Source: CAYUWM01 sp964448395 (lineage in GTDB: Bacteria > Chloroflexota > Dehalococcoidia > E44-bin15). Taken from it: a DNA stretch of 17,518 nt. Under the pieces are notes generated by a model that was not told the origin of the DNA, did no database searches, and saw nothing but the letters and a program-made list of their open reading frames with translations. The stretch lies in the NCBI GenBank assembly GCA_964448395.1, contig CAYUWM010000037.1, positions 1-17,518 of the forward strand, written 5' to 3'. Within the stretch, counting starts at the first letter, position 1; each line of letters starts with the position of its first letter. Position numbers and translations under genes: made by a program. Shown piece by piece: positions 1 to 8,003 of the stretch.

Positions 1-2
1 TC

Positions 3-665
3 CTCGAGTGGGAAGAGGCGCCCGGCGCCCAGACGTACGAATGGGAGGTGGGCCTTAACGCGCAGTTCACCACCAAGGTGGCCCACGCCCAGTTCCTCGA
101 CACGCAGCCAGTGGCTAACTTGCACCTGACCGACGCGGAGTCGATACAGGGCTACCTGTGGCCCGGCGACACCTTCTTCTGGCACGTGCGGGTGGTGGAG
201 CCCTACCTCAGCGAGTGGTCCGAGACGTGGAGCTTCGACACCACGCCGGAATCGCTTGGGCCCAAGCCATCGCTCGTCTCCCCTGCCGCCGGCGCCACCG
301 GCATCAGCCGCACGCCGACGCTCCAGTGGGATATCGCGGTCAACGCCGACTGCTACAAGGTAGTGGTGGCCAAGGACTGCGACTGGAGCACACCTACGTT
401 CCAGAAGGAGACCGGCGAGGAGACCGTGACCCGGGTGACCACCGCGCTGGCATACGGCACCAGCTACTGCTGGAGGGTTACCGCCTACAGCGGCGGCTGC
501 GACGGCACCATGCTGGGCACCAGCTACGGCTCCTTCACCACGGAAGAGGCAGAGGAGATTATAGAGCCGGAAGGCACCCCGTTCTGGGTGTGGCTGGTCA
601 TCGCTATCGCCGCCATCCTGCTGATAGCGGTGATCGCCCTGATCGTGCTCACCAAGAAGACGTAA
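3..665 (+). CDS. Fibronectin-like surface protein with C-terminal membrane anchor (5' partial)
   Basis: The reading frame is open from the left edge of the window, so the N-terminus and any signal peptide lie outside. The visible 220 or so residues form about two beta-sandwich-like modules. One ends around WSFDTTPES. The next begins at PSLVSPAAGATG and ends at YGSFTT. Both use the pattern of a Trp before a core strand, typical of fibronectin type III or Big-like repeats. The last module carries three or four cysteines that could form disulfides. The protein ends in a single hydrophobic helix (FWVWLVIAIAAILLIAVIAL) followed by LTKKT, which fits a C-terminal membrane anchor with a short basic cytoplasmic tail and an extracellular body. 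The role is unknown: adhesion or cell-envelope structure is an inference. A strong terminator follows 20 bases after the stop. An internal GTG at 48 should not be taken as the real start. Confidence 0.75.
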   Translation, partial: LEWEEAPGAQTYEWEVGLNAQFTTKVAHAQFLDTQPVANLHLTDAESIQGYLWPGDTFFWHVRVVEPYLSEWSETWSFDTTPESLGPKPSLVSPAAGATGISRTPTLQWDIAVNADCYKVVVAKDCDWSTPTFQKETGEETVTRVTTALAYGTSYCWRVTAYSGGCDGTMLGTSYGSFTTEEAEEIIEPEGTPFWVWLVIAIAAILLIAVIALIVLTKKT

Positions 666-684
666 GCTTTATTATCACAAACAG

Positions 685-713
685 AAAGCCCCCCGACGTA
701 ATCGGGGGGCTTT
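685..713. terminator. Rho-independent terminator between convergent genes
   Basis: A 12-base-pair stem with a 5-base loop (arms 685-696 and 702-713) has a GCCCCCCGA / TCGGGGGGC core and is followed by a T-rich run (711-719) on the plus strand. The flanking A and T tracts make it usable from both sides. It therefore likely ends both the surface-protein gene and the minus-strand hydrolase gene whose stop is at 735. Confidence 0.9.
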
Positions 714-734
714 TCTTTTATGCCTTTGTAATCC

Positions 735-1388
735 TCAGCCGGCGGCGCTGTAATTCAACACCACCACCTGGGTCTCCTCGGGCAGGCCTGACCTGGTTAC
801 GGAGAGCTTGGGCTGAGGTTCCGCACCCGCCTTTACCCCCATCTCCTTGAGGAACCGCTCCACCGGCTCCAGCTCGAAACGCAGCGCCTCGGTCTTGTAG
901 TGCATGGGGATAACGATGCCCGGCTGCAGCAGCCTCACCACCTCGGCGGCGGCGCCGGCGTCTATGGTGGAAACCCCGCCCACGGGAACCATCAGCACGT
1001 CCACTGCCCCTATCTCCTCAACCTGAGCCGCGGACAGGGTGTGCCCCAGGTCGCCGAGATGGCACAGCCTCACATCCTCCATCTCGATAAGGTAAGCCGT
1101 GTTCTTGCCGCGCTCTTTACCCCCCTCGGCATCGTGGAAGGTGGCAATGCCGGTGATGAACACGCCTGAAACCTCGTACTCACCCGGGCCGTGTATCACC
1201 TTGGGTTCGCCGGCCACACCGGATATGAACCCGTGTCCGGGGTGGGAATGGCTGGAAGTGACGATGCCGGCCTTGGGGCTGCCCGGTGTGTAGCCGATGC
1301 TGTCGTCGTAGGGGTCGGTGATCAGGATAGCCCCTTTACCCTTGATGTTGAAACAGGAATGGCCCAGCCAAGTAATATCGATTGCCAT
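735..1388 (-). CDS. Metallo-beta-lactamase-fold hydrolase (UlaG-like)
   Basis: A 217-residue soluble protein of the Zn-dependent MBL-fold hydrolase group related to UlaG (COG2220-type). Visible signatures: the N-terminal strand ITWLGHSCF, ITDPY (residue 25 is Asp), the metal-site loop SSHSHPGHG (residues 45-53), a later LGDLGH (Asp113) and IPMHYKT (His163). The first metal motif is normally HxHxDH. Here the Asp position is Gly51, so one zinc ligand of the second site appears changed. The substrate cannot be told. I start it at ATG 1388, not the adjacent GTG 1391, because AAGGAG lies at a better distance from the ATG. It is the last gene after fabH and bioY, 79 bases beyond the bioY stop, and ends at the bidirectional terminator. 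Confidence 0.85.
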   Translation of the reverse strand: MAIDITWLGHSCFNIKGKGAILITDPYDDSIGYTPGSPKAGIVTSSHSHPGHGFISGVAGEPKVIHGPGEYEVSGVFITGIATFHDAEGGKERGKNTAYLIEMEDVRLCHLGDLGHTLSAAQVEEIGAVDVLMVPVGGVSTIDAGAAAEVVRLLQPGIVIPMHYKTEALRFELEPVERFLKEMGVKAGAEPQPKLSVTRSGLPEETQVVVLNYSAAG

Positions 1389-1420
1389 CACCCTCTCCTT
1401 CGCCTGCCGATACAGCGACA

Positions 1421-1438
1421 GCGAAGCGTCCGCTTCGC
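1421..1438. repeat. Perfect inverted repeat between bioY and the MBL gene
   Basis: GCGAAGCG and CGCTTCGC (8 base arms, 2 base centre) form a perfect palindrome in the 79-base gap between bioY and the hydrolase gene. There is no T run on the minus strand, so it is not a standard terminator. It could be a processing site, a pausing structure or a protein-binding palindrome. No function is assigned. Confidence 0.4.
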
Positions 1439-1467
1439 CACGCCTTTATCACATACCATTTTCAGGT

Positions 1468-2055
1468 TCAGTGTGGTAACCGGTTCAGCAATGCCCAGCC
1501 ACCGGGCAGTGCTACCGATGCCAGGGCAACCTTTACCGCGTCCCCGGCAAGGAAGGGATACAGACCGACGGCCAACACCGAGCTTTCCGAACTGAAGCGG
1601 GAAAGCCATACGTGCAGCCAGGTCAGACCGAAGGCGTAGATTACTACGCTCCCCATAATCATCGCCAGCGCCGTGCTCCAGACGCGACGGTCAAACCCGC
1701 GCTCAGCGAGCAAGCCTACCAGAAATGCTGCCCCCACGAAACCTACAAGATATCCCGCCGTAGGCCCGAAGAACACAGCTGGGCCCCCAAGCCCACCAGC
1801 GAATATCGGAGCGCCCATGGCGCCCATCGCCAGATAGCTGATTTGGCTCAATGCGCCCCTCTTGCTGCCCAGCAGGGCACCGGCGAGCAGCACGATGAAT
1901 GTTTGCCCCGTTATCGGAACCGGTCCGACATGGAAGGCGAGCTGGGCCCCAAACGCGGTAAGACCGGCAAAATAGAGCACCAGAAATATATCGCGTGCCA
2001 ATGCCCGTGGAAACACACTGTCTATCATCGTAAGGGTTCTTACTCGTACCTGCAT
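1468..2055 (-). CDS. bioY: Biotin transporter substrate-binding subunit BioY (ECF S component)
   Basis: A 195-residue, strongly hydrophobic protein with about six membrane segments, the usual BioY length. The recognisable family core is VGPVPITGQTF followed by the glycine/alanine-rich stretches LLAGALLGSKRGALSQ and FGPTAGYLVGF, typical of the biotin-binding S component of energy-coupling-factor transporters. It imports biotin, together with a shared ATPase/T module that is not in this window. An upstream extension of the frame overlaps fabH and does not look like protein, so I place the start at ATG 2055. AAGGAG sits 6 bases before it, whereas ATG 2061 abuts the ribosome site. It lies 22 bases after fabH and is probably co-transcribed. 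The likely link is that biotin is the cofactor of acetyl-CoA carboxylase, which feeds malonyl units to FabH. Confidence 0.92.
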   Translation of the reverse strand: MQVRVRTLTMIDSVFPRALARDIFLVLYFAGLTAFGAQLAFHVGPVPITGQTFIVLLAGALLGSKRGALSQISYLAMGAMGAPIFAGGLGGPAVFFGPTAGYLVGFVGAAFLVGLLAERGFDRRVWSTALAMIMGSVVIYAFGLTWLHVWLSRFSSESSVLAVGLYPFLAGDAVKVALASVALPGGWALLNRLPH

Positions 2056-2077
2056 ACACATCTCCTTTTTTTGTTTT

Positions 2078-3064
2078 TTAATTTGTAGACTGCCACCGCA
2101 GCACCGCAGCGGCCCACGAAAGCCCGGCGCCGAATGCGACCAGCAGCACCAGATCACCTTTCTTCAATCTGCCCTGCTCCACTGCCTCGCAAAGGGCCAC
2201 GGCCGGCGATGCCGATGACATGTTCCCATAGCGATCGATATTCTCGAATATCTTCTCTCTGGGTATGCCCAGGGCCTTAACCAGCGAAGCCTCGTTTATG
2301 CGCGTATTCGCCTGGTGCGGAATGACTAGGTCGATATCCGCCATCTTTAATCCGGCCTTGTCCACCGCCTGTTTGGAGTATTCGACAATGGCGTTCACCG
2401 CGAACCTGAAAACCTCCCTGCCATCCATTGTCAGGTAGTAGTGCCCGTTCTGGCTGCGTTCGCCCAACCTGCCACAGGGTCCGGCGGCCCACAGGCTGTC
2501 GGCGCCCGACCCGTCATTGCCCATCACGAAGCTTAGCATATCGGTCTCGCTGTCGCCGGCCTGCACCACCACCGCCCCCGCCCCGTCGCCGAACAGCACG
2601 CAGGTGGAGCGGTCATTCCAGTCGACGAGTCGGGTCAGCGCCTCGCTGCCCACCACCAGCACATTCCTGTAGGAGCCGGCAGTTATGTACTGATAAGCGG
2701 TGACCAGCGCGTAGATGAAGCCGCTGCAACCAGCCATGGCATCGAAGGCGGCGGCACCGGTAGCGCCGAGGGCGTGCTGCACCATTGCAGCGGAGGCGGG
2801 AAATGTCCGGTCGGGGCTGTTGGTGGTCAGGATCACCAGGTCAAGGGCATCGGGGGCGAGAGCGGCTATCTTGAGCGCATTCCTTCCCGCTTCTACCGCC
2901 ATGGTCGAGGTTGCCTCATCATCGCCAACGATGTGGCGTTCCCTGATACCGGTGCGGCTGATTATCCAATCGTCAGAGGTGTCAACGATCTTCTCGAGGT
3001 CAGCGTTAGTGAGCACCTTTTGAGGCAGGTATTTGCCCCAACCCGTGATATGTGCGTGAGCCAT
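2078..3064 (-). CDS. fabH: 3-oxoacyl-ACP synthase III (FabH)
   Basis: A 328-residue ketoacyl-ACP synthase III that condenses an acyl-CoA with malonyl-ACP to start fatty-acid synthesis in the cytoplasm. The catalytic triad is visible: Cys113 in AMAGCSGFIYAL, His250 in VIPHQANTRI and Asn281 in RYGNMSSAS. The N-terminal SDDWIISRTGIRERH signature and the C-terminal FGAGLSWAAAVLRW are also typical. The length matches the family. The ribosome site before ATG 3064 is weak. A well-formed promoter lies 29 bases upstream (see 3093-3121), separating it from dnaK transcription. It heads the fabH-bioY-hydrolase group. The acyl-CoA primer (acetyl or branched) cannot be read from the sequence. Confidence 0.95.
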   Translation of the reverse strand: MAHAHITGWGKYLPQKVLTNADLEKIVDTSDDWIISRTGIRERHIVGDDEATSTMAVEAGRNALKIAALAPDALDLVILTTNSPDRTFPASAAMVQHALGATGAAAFDAMAGCSGFIYALVTAYQYITAGSYRNVLVVGSEALTRLVDWNDRSTCVLFGDGAGAVVVQAGDSETDMLSFVMGNDGSGADSLWAAGPCGRLGERSQNGHYYLTMDGREVFRFAVNAIVEYSKQAVDKAGLKMADIDLVIPHQANTRINEASLVKALGIPREKIFENIDRYGNMSSASPAVALCEAVEQGRLKKGDLVLLVAFGAGLSWAAAVLRWQSTN

Positions 3065-3092
3065 CTAATTCTTGCCCATCCGAACCGGTAAA

Positions 3093-3121
3093 AGTATACC
3101 AGAGTGGAACTGGACGGTCAA
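3093..3121 (-). promoter_or_regulatory. Sigma-A promoter for fabH-bioY
   Basis: Reading the minus strand: -35 TTGACC (3121-3116), a 17-base spacer, and -10 TATACT (3098-3093). Transcription would start near 3086, giving a leader of about 22 bases before the fabH ATG. The site fills most of the 79-base gap after the dnaK stop. Confidence 0.75.
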
Positions 3122-3143
3122 TCTGTTCCCACAGCGGCGCTAG

Positions 3144-5042
3144 CTATACCTCGCGGAATTCACCCTCAACCGTGCCTTCATCGGTCTTCGGCTGTTCCCC
3201 CTCCTCTGGAGGCGCTTCGCCTGCAGGCGGCGGGGGCTGCTGGCTCTGGTACACCGCAGTGCCTATCTGCTGAAGCGCATCCGAAAGCTCCTGCACGCTC
3301 TGCTGGAGCGCGGAGATGTCACTGCCTTTAAGCGCTTCGCGGACCTTACCTACCCGTTCCTCACACTGCTGCTTGAGATCAGCCGGCACCTTATCGCTCT
3401 GCTCGCGCAAGGTCTTCTCCGCAGTGTAGACCAGGGCATCGGCGGTATTCCTCGTCTCCACCTCTTCGCGGCGTTTGGCGTCATCCATCGCGTGAGACTC
3501 CGCCTCTGTTACCATGCGTGCCACCTCCTCCTTGGAGAGGCCGGAACTGGCGGTGATGGTTATCTTCTGCACCTTACCGGTGCCTTTATCGTGCGCCGAT
3601 ACGTTCAGGATGCCGTTGGCATCGATATCGAAGGTGACCTCAATCTGAGGCATACCGCGGGGCGCCGGCAGGATCCCGTCCAGCATGAAGCGCCCGATGC
3701 CCTTGTTCTCGGCCGCCATGGTGCGCTCCCCCTGGAGCACGTTGATGTCCACGCTGGGCTGGTTGTCCGCCGCGGTGGAGAAAACCTGGCTCTTGGCCGT
3801 GGGGATGGTGGTATTTCTGGGGATTAGCGGGGTCATGACGCCGCCCAGCGTCTCGATCCCCAGCGTGAGAGGGGTGACATCGAGCAAAAGCACATCACGA
3901 ACTTCACCCTTAAGAACGCCTGCCTGGATCGCCGCCCCGACAGCCACTACCTCATCCGGGTTTACCCCCTTATGCGGCTCCCTGCCGAAGAACTGTTTTA
4001 CCTTTTCCTGCACCAGTGGCATGCGGGTCTGCCCGCCGACCAGAATCACCTCATCGATCTGGGCGGTGGTAATACCCGCATCCTCGACCGCCTGCTTGCA
4101 GGGACCGATTGTCTTATCTACCAGATCACCCACCAGCTGCTCCAGCTTCGATCGAGTAATAGTAATGTTGAGGTGCTTGGGGCCGCCGGCGTCTGCGGTT
4201 ATAAAGGGAAGGTTCACCTCCGTCTGCATCACTGTGGACAGCTCGCACTTCGCCTTCTCGGCACCCTCCTTGAGCCGCTGCAGCGCCATGCGATCCTGCC
4301 TTAGGTCGATCCCCTGGTCCTTCTTGAATTCATCGCACAGCCAGTTGGTGATTATCTGATCGAAATCGTCGCCACCGAGGTGGGTGTCACCATTGGTGGA
4401 CTTCACCTGGAATGTGCCATCACCCAGCTCCAGGATGGAGATATCGAAGGTGCCTCCGCCGAGATCGTACACCGCGATGGTTTCATCCTTTTTCTTATCC
4501 ATGCCATACGCCAGGGATGCCGCCGTGGGCTCGTTGATAATGCGCAATACCTCCAGCCCGGCGATTTTGCCGGCGTCCTTGGTCGCCTGCCGCTGGCTGT
4601 CGTTAAAGTATGCGGGCACGGTGATAACCGCTTCGGTCACTTTATCCCCCAGGTAGGCCTCCGCATCCTGCTTGATCTTCTGCAATATCATCGCCGAGAT
4701 CTCCGGAGGGGAGTACTGCTTGCCGCCCATCTCGACACCGGCACTGTCATTGGACATCTTGATTATCTTATATGGCAGCAACTTCTTATCGTATTGTACC
4801 GACTCCTCGTTGTAACTTCTGCCGATGAGCCGCTTGATGCTGAAAATAGTGTTGTCCGGGTTGGTGACCGACTGCCGTTTGGCTACCTGCCCCACCAGGC
4901 GCTCCCCGGTCTTACTCATCGCTACCATTGACGGTGTAGTCCGCCCCCCCTCCGCATTGGGAATCACCGTGGGCTCTCCCGCCTCCATCACCGCTGCGCA
5001 GCTGTTAGTTGTCCCTAGATCGATGCCGATTACCTTACCCAT
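3144..5042 (-). CDS. dnaK: Chaperone protein DnaK (Hsp70)
   Basis: A 632-residue Hsp70, full length. The ATPase domain shows the phosphate-1 loop GIDLGTTNSC (residues 6-15), the phosphate-2 loop DLGGGTFD (193-200) and VILVGGQTRMP. The interdomain linker is the hydrophobic LLLDVTPLTLGIE, followed by the substrate-binding beta domain and the helical lid. The tail is PPPP-rich and acidic and ends in EGEFREV, close to the usual EEVD-like bacterial end. It folds and refolds client proteins in the cytoplasm with DnaJ and GrpE. Its ATG overlaps the grpE stop by 8 bases, with AAAGGAGG inside the grpE end, so translation is probably coupled. It is the last gene of the CIRCE-controlled hrcA-grpE-dnaK operon. 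Confidence 0.98.
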   Translation of the reverse strand: MGKVIGIDLGTTNSCAAVMEAGEPTVIPNAEGGRTTPSMVAMSKTGERLVGQVAKRQSVTNPDNTIFSIKRLIGRSYNEESVQYDKKLLPYKIIKMSNDSAGVEMGGKQYSPPEISAMILQKIKQDAEAYLGDKVTEAVITVPAYFNDSQRQATKDAGKIAGLEVLRIINEPTAASLAYGMDKKKDETIAVYDLGGGTFDISILELGDGTFQVKSTNGDTHLGGDDFDQIITNWLCDEFKKDQGIDLRQDRMALQRLKEGAEKAKCELSTVMQTEVNLPFITADAGGPKHLNITITRSKLEQLVGDLVDKTIGPCKQAVEDAGITTAQIDEVILVGGQTRMPLVQEKVKQFFGREPHKGVNPDEVVAVGAAIQAGVLKGEVRDVLLLDVTPLTLGIETLGGVMTPLIPRNTTIPTAKSQVFSTAADNQPSVDINVLQGERTMAAENKGIGRFMLDGILPAPRGMPQIEVTFDIDANGILNVSAHDKGTGKVQKITITASSGLSKEEVARMVTEAESHAMDDAKRREEVETRNTADALVYTAEKTLREQSDKVPADLKQQCEERVGKVREALKGSDISALQQSVQELSDALQQIGTAVYQSQQPPPPAGEAPPEEGEQPKTDEGTVEGEFREV

Positions 5043-5643
5043 TGTTCGCCTCCTTTACGTCTGCTTGAGTTGCTTCAGCTGTACCACCACCCCCTCGTCC
5101 AACCTTGACCATAGCGGGCCGCAACACACGATCATTCATCCTGTAGCCCTTCTGTATCTCCTCGATGACCTTTCCCTCCTCGCCATCAACCTCCATCACC
5201 GCTTCATGATAGTTGGGATCGAAGGTCTCCCCGACAGCCTTTATCTCGCTGAGCCCTTGCCCCTCCAAGGTCGCTTTGAACTTGCGATATATGAGCTCAA
5301 TACCATCCACCCACGTCATTCCCCGGAGCTTATCCGACACGTTATCCAGTGCCCGTTCCAGGTCATCCAAGATGGGGAGCAGACTCAGCATGAGAGCAGC
5401 ATTAGCCAGCTTGGCGAATTCACCCCGATCCTGCTCGGTACGCCTCTTATAGTTGATGAAGTCCGCCTGCGTCCTCTGCCAGTTGGACAGATAATCCTCC
5501 GCCTTGGCTGTCTCTTCGGCAAGCGCTTTCTTTAATGAAACTATAGTTTCTTTCCCCTTCGCTTTTTGTGTCTCTTTTTGAGTTCCCTGTTCCCTCTCTG
5601 TTTCCCTTGGTACCTCTTCAGCAAAGGTTTCCTTCTCTCCCAT
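5035..5643 (-). CDS. grpE: Nucleotide exchange factor GrpE
   Basis: A 202-residue GrpE. After a charged, Glu/Lys-rich, probably disordered N-terminus (about 1-35) comes the long coiled-coil helix with KAEDYLSNWQRTQADFINYKRR, then the helical bundle ALMLSLLPILDDLERAL. The C-terminal beta-wing contains FDPNYHEAVM and KGYRMNDRVLRPAMVKV, the family signature. It releases ADP from DnaK and acts as a homodimer in the cytoplasm. A Gly-rich GRGGGG stretch follows the signature. It starts 34 bases after the hrcA stop, behind a G-rich ribosome site, and its stop lies inside the start of dnaK. It should be expressed from the heat-shock promoter upstream of hrcA. Confidence 0.96.
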   Translation of the reverse strand: MGEKETFAEEVPRETEREQGTQKETQKAKGKETIVSLKKALAEETAKAEDYLSNWQRTQADFINYKRRTEQDRGEFAKLANAALMLSLLPILDDLERALDNVSDKLRGMTWVDGIELIYRKFKATLEGQGLSEIKAVGETFDPNYHEAVMEVDGEEGKVIEEIQKGYRMNDRVLRPAMVKVGRGGGGTAEATQADVKEANNG

Positions 5644-5677
5644 ATCAGACCCCCGTATGCCCAGCTTCTATCAAAAT

Positions 5678-6700
5678 TTACCCGCTGTATATCTCGGCAG
5701 CGAGATTGCTCATCAAAGAACCCATGTAGCTGACGGTGGATATCGCTTTCCCGTAAGGCATTCGCGTAGGGCCGATAACCCCGATGGCACCCCTGACCCT
5801 GCCTGGTACTCCGTACTTGGTGACAACCAGGCTGCAGCCCTTCATGCCATCCTCCCTGTTCTCGGCACCAATAAGCACCCTGATACCATCGCCTACAAGT
5901 ACTTTGTGAAGCATGGCCCTTACCACATCCCTGCGTTCCAGCAGTCCTATCACTCCCAGCATGTCCCGGTGCAGGGCGAACTCAGGCTGAGCCACAATAT
6001 TGCTCAGCCCTTCAATATAGGGCTCTTCATACAGCTGCTCATCCTCCGCCGCCATCAGTTGTATGACCGAATCCCGTACCTGTTCTTCTATCGGTGACAG
6101 TTCTACCCTTTGTGCCACGATTTGAGGCCAGGTGAGATCGTGAAACAGGCAGTTGAACTGGTTGGAGACAACATCGAGTTCATCCTGGGTAACGCCTTCG
6201 CTGAACTCGATCAACTGCTGCTTCAGTTTCGCCTGGTGAAGTAGCAGGATAAGCACCGCCAGCGATCGTTGAAGCGATACCAGCTTCAAATGCTTGATAC
6301 GAGATTCAGCTTCCTTGGGGAAGGTAACCACAGCTACATTGTGTACCATACGCGAGAGTAATACTGCGGCGAGGCGGGTCCACTCCTCCAGCTCCCGCTC
6401 CACCTGATGGAACAGATGAGCAATCATTAGCCTTTCCTCTATGGGCATGTTCTCCGTTCCCTGTGTCAGCGACTCCACATAGTACCGGTATCCCTTATCC
6501 GAAGGGATGCCGCCACCAGATATATGACGCCTGACGATATATCCTTCTTCCTCCAATCGCGCCATCTCATTGCGGATGGTGGCGGAGCTCAATCCCAGTC
6601 CGCCCATGCGAACGATTGACTGTGACCCCACTGGCCTGGCCGACCCTACATATTCGCCAACGATACTTTTCAAGATTTGAGCCTGTCGCTCAGTTAGCAT
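5678..6700 (-). CDS. hrcA: Heat-inducible transcription repressor HrcA
   Basis: A 340-residue HrcA, normal length. The N-terminal winged helix (about 1-75) contains RQAQILKSIVGEYV, PVGSQSI and LSSATIRNEMARLEEEGYI. The family hallmark appears as a variant: GGGIPSDKGYRYYV, where most relatives have AGRIPTDKGYR. The GAF-like and dimerisation domains follow, ending with GVIGPTRMPYGKAISTVSYM. It represses its own operon by binding CIRCE and depends on chaperonin or folding state for activity in known systems. The start at ATG 6700 is supported by GGGAG 6 bases upstream. It is the first gene of hrcA-grpE-dnaK and lies directly behind a perfect CIRCE, so autoregulation is expected. Confidence 0.96.
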   Translation of the reverse strand: MLTERQAQILKSIVGEYVGSARPVGSQSIVRMGGLGLSSATIRNEMARLEEEGYIVRRHISGGGIPSDKGYRYYVESLTQGTENMPIEERLMIAHLFHQVERELEEWTRLAAVLLSRMVHNVAVVTFPKEAESRIKHLKLVSLQRSLAVLILLLHQAKLKQQLIEFSEGVTQDELDVVSNQFNCLFHDLTWPQIVAQRVELSPIEEQVRDSVIQLMAAEDEQLYEEPYIEGLSNIVAQPEFALHRDMLGVIGLLERRDVVRAMLHKVLVGDGIRVLIGAENREDGMKGCSLVVTKYGVPGRVRGAIGVIGPTRMPYGKAISTVSYMGSLMSNLAAEIYSG

Positions 6701-6712
6701 GTCTATCTCCCG

Positions 6713-6739
6713 TTAGCACTCGCGCGCTGTGAGTGCTAA
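6713..6739. promoter_or_regulatory. CIRCE operator (HrcA binding site)
   Basis: TTAGCACTC (6713-6721), a 9-base spacer and GAGTGCTAA (6731-6739) form the exact consensus CIRCE inverted repeat. It covers the predicted transcription start of hrcA and ends 12 bases before the hrcA ATG, so bound HrcA would block initiation. The spacer itself is GC-rich (GCGCGCTGT). Confidence 0.98.
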
Positions 6740-6747
6740 TCGATTTA

Positions 6748-6777
6748 AATGTACTATCTTTTCTCCTTGTTTGTCAA
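6748..6777 (-). promoter_or_regulatory. Sigma-A promoter of the hrcA-grpE-dnaK operon
   Basis: On the minus strand: perfect -35 TTGACA (6777-6772), an 18-base spacer and -10 TACATT (6753-6748, 4 of 6 matches). The start would fall near 6741, at the edge of CIRCE. This is the usual HrcA/CIRCE arrangement. Confidence 0.78.
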
Positions 6778-6802
6778 GAGGCCGGGCCTTATTCCATTTA
6801 GC

Positions 6803-6831
6803 TTGAAACAAAGCTAGAGATATAATATAAT
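6803..6831 (+). promoter_or_regulatory. Sigma-A promoter of dnaJ
   Basis: -35 TTGAAA (6803-6808), a 17-base spacer and perfect -10 TATAAT (6826-6831). A second overlapping TATAAT (6821-6826) has poor spacing. Transcription would start near 6838, about 20-28 bases before dnaJ. The -35 boxes of this promoter and of the hrcA promoter are only 25 bases apart, back to back. Confidence 0.82.
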
Positions 6832-6859
6832 ATAGTGTTAACCGTCACCTGAAAGACAG

Positions 6860-7978
6860 ATGAGAATGGCTGCAAAACGAGACTATTACGAGGTTCTGGG
6901 GGTGAAGCGTTCGGCCTCTAGCGAGGATATAAAGCGGGCCTTCCGGAAGCTCGCATTCGAGTGCCATCCCGACCGCAATCGTGATGACGGAGCCGCCGAG
7001 CGTTTCAAGGAGATAAATGAGGCCTATGAGGTGCTATCCGACTCCAAGCGCAGAGCTACCTATGACCGCTTCGGGCATGTCTCCGAAGGCTTTGGACAAG
7101 GCTTCAGTGACTTCGACATATTCGGCTTCGGAGATATATTTGATAGCTTCTTCGGTGGCACGACCCGAAGAGCCAGACGCGGCCCGCAGAGGGGCGCCGA
7201 TCTTCAGTATAGCCTGAGCATAAGCTTCGAGGAGGCCGTTTTTGGATGCGAGAAGGAGATAGATATACGGCGCAATGAGAATTGCTCCGCATGCAGCGGA
7301 ATCGGGTGCAAAAAGGGGAGCCAGCCCGAAAGATGTCCGCAATGCGGCGGCAGTGGTGAGGTGCGACGGTCGCAGCGGAGCCTGTTCGGGCAGTTCGTGA
7401 ATGTGGTTCCCTGCCAGCCCTGCGGTGGGGAGGGACACATTATTGCCCAGCCCTGCCCCGAGTGCCATGGCTCCGGCAGGAAGCAGAATTCCCGCCGCAT
7501 AGCCGTCTCCATCCCCGCCGGGGTTGACGACGGTTCACGCCTCCGCATCAGCGGTGAGGGCAACAGTGGAACCAAGGGCGGAGCGGCAGGTGATCTTTAC
7601 GTTATCCTGTCGGTTCAGCAACATGACCTGTTCAAACGCCGGGGTGACGATATTTTGTTAGACTTGCCCGTCAACTTCGCGCAGGCGGCCCTGGGGGATT
7701 CGGTTGATGTGCCTACAGTGGATGGAACGGCACAGCTCAAGATGCCGCCGGGAACTCAAGCGGGCAATATCTTTCAACTCAAGGGGAAAGGGGTGCCCCA
7801 TATCAGGGGAGGGGGCCGGGGTGATCAGCTGGTCATGGTACATGTAGTGACTCCGGAGACTTTAAGCACTGAGCAACGCAAACTGTTCCAGGAGCTATCT
7901 AAAACCCTTGACCCGGCATCAATGCCCAAGGAGGACAGGGGGCTCTTCCACCGGTTCAAGGATCTGTTTGAAGCCTGA
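6860..7978 (+). CDS. dnaJ: Chaperone protein DnaJ (Hsp40)
   Basis: A 372-residue class A (type I) DnaJ. The J domain includes DYYEVLGV and the HPD motif (residues 36-38), which stimulates DnaK ATPase. A Gly/Phe-rich segment follows (about 78-100). The zinc-binding region has all four CxxCxGxG repeats: CSACSGIG (142-149), CPQCGGSG (159-166), CQPCGGEG (185-192) and CPECHGSG (199-206). C-terminal substrate-binding domains complete it. It delivers unfolded clients to DnaK. Two in-frame ATGs exist (6860 and 6866). Neither has a strong ribosome site, and MAAKRDYYEVLGV from 6866 looks most like relatives. It is divergent from hrcA-grpE-dnaK and has its own promoter without CIRCE overlap, so its heat control may differ. 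Confidence 0.97.
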   Translation: MRMAAKRDYYEVLGVKRSASSEDIKRAFRKLAFECHPDRNRDDGAAERFKEINEAYEVLSDSKRRATYDRFGHVSEGFGQGFSDFDIFGFGDIFDSFFGGTTRRARRGPQRGADLQYSLSISFEEAVFGCEKEIDIRRNENCSACSGIGCKKGSQPERCPQCGGSGEVRRSQRSLFGQFVNVVPCQPCGGEGHIIAQPCPECHGSGRKQNSRRIAVSIPAGVDDGSRLRISGEGNSGTKGGAAGDLYVILSVQQHDLFKRRGDDILLDLPVNFAQAALGDSVDVPTVDGTAQLKMPPGTQAGNIFQLKGKGVPHIRGGGRGDQLVMVHVVTPETLSTEQRKLFQELSKTLDPASMPKEDRGLFHRFKDLFEA

Positions 7979-8003
7979 ATAATTTCCACCGCAGTTGAAT
8001 AAC

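Noticed and set aside
2056..2157. N-terminal extension of the bioY frame into fabH
   Set aside because: Cys/Trp/Lys-rich sequence unlike BioY; ATG 2055 has the correct ribosome-site spacing.
3685..4359. A 224-codon plus-strand frame inside dnaK
   Set aside because: Antisense to highly conserved dnaK, Ser/Thr-rich low-complexity translation, no ribosome site or promoter.
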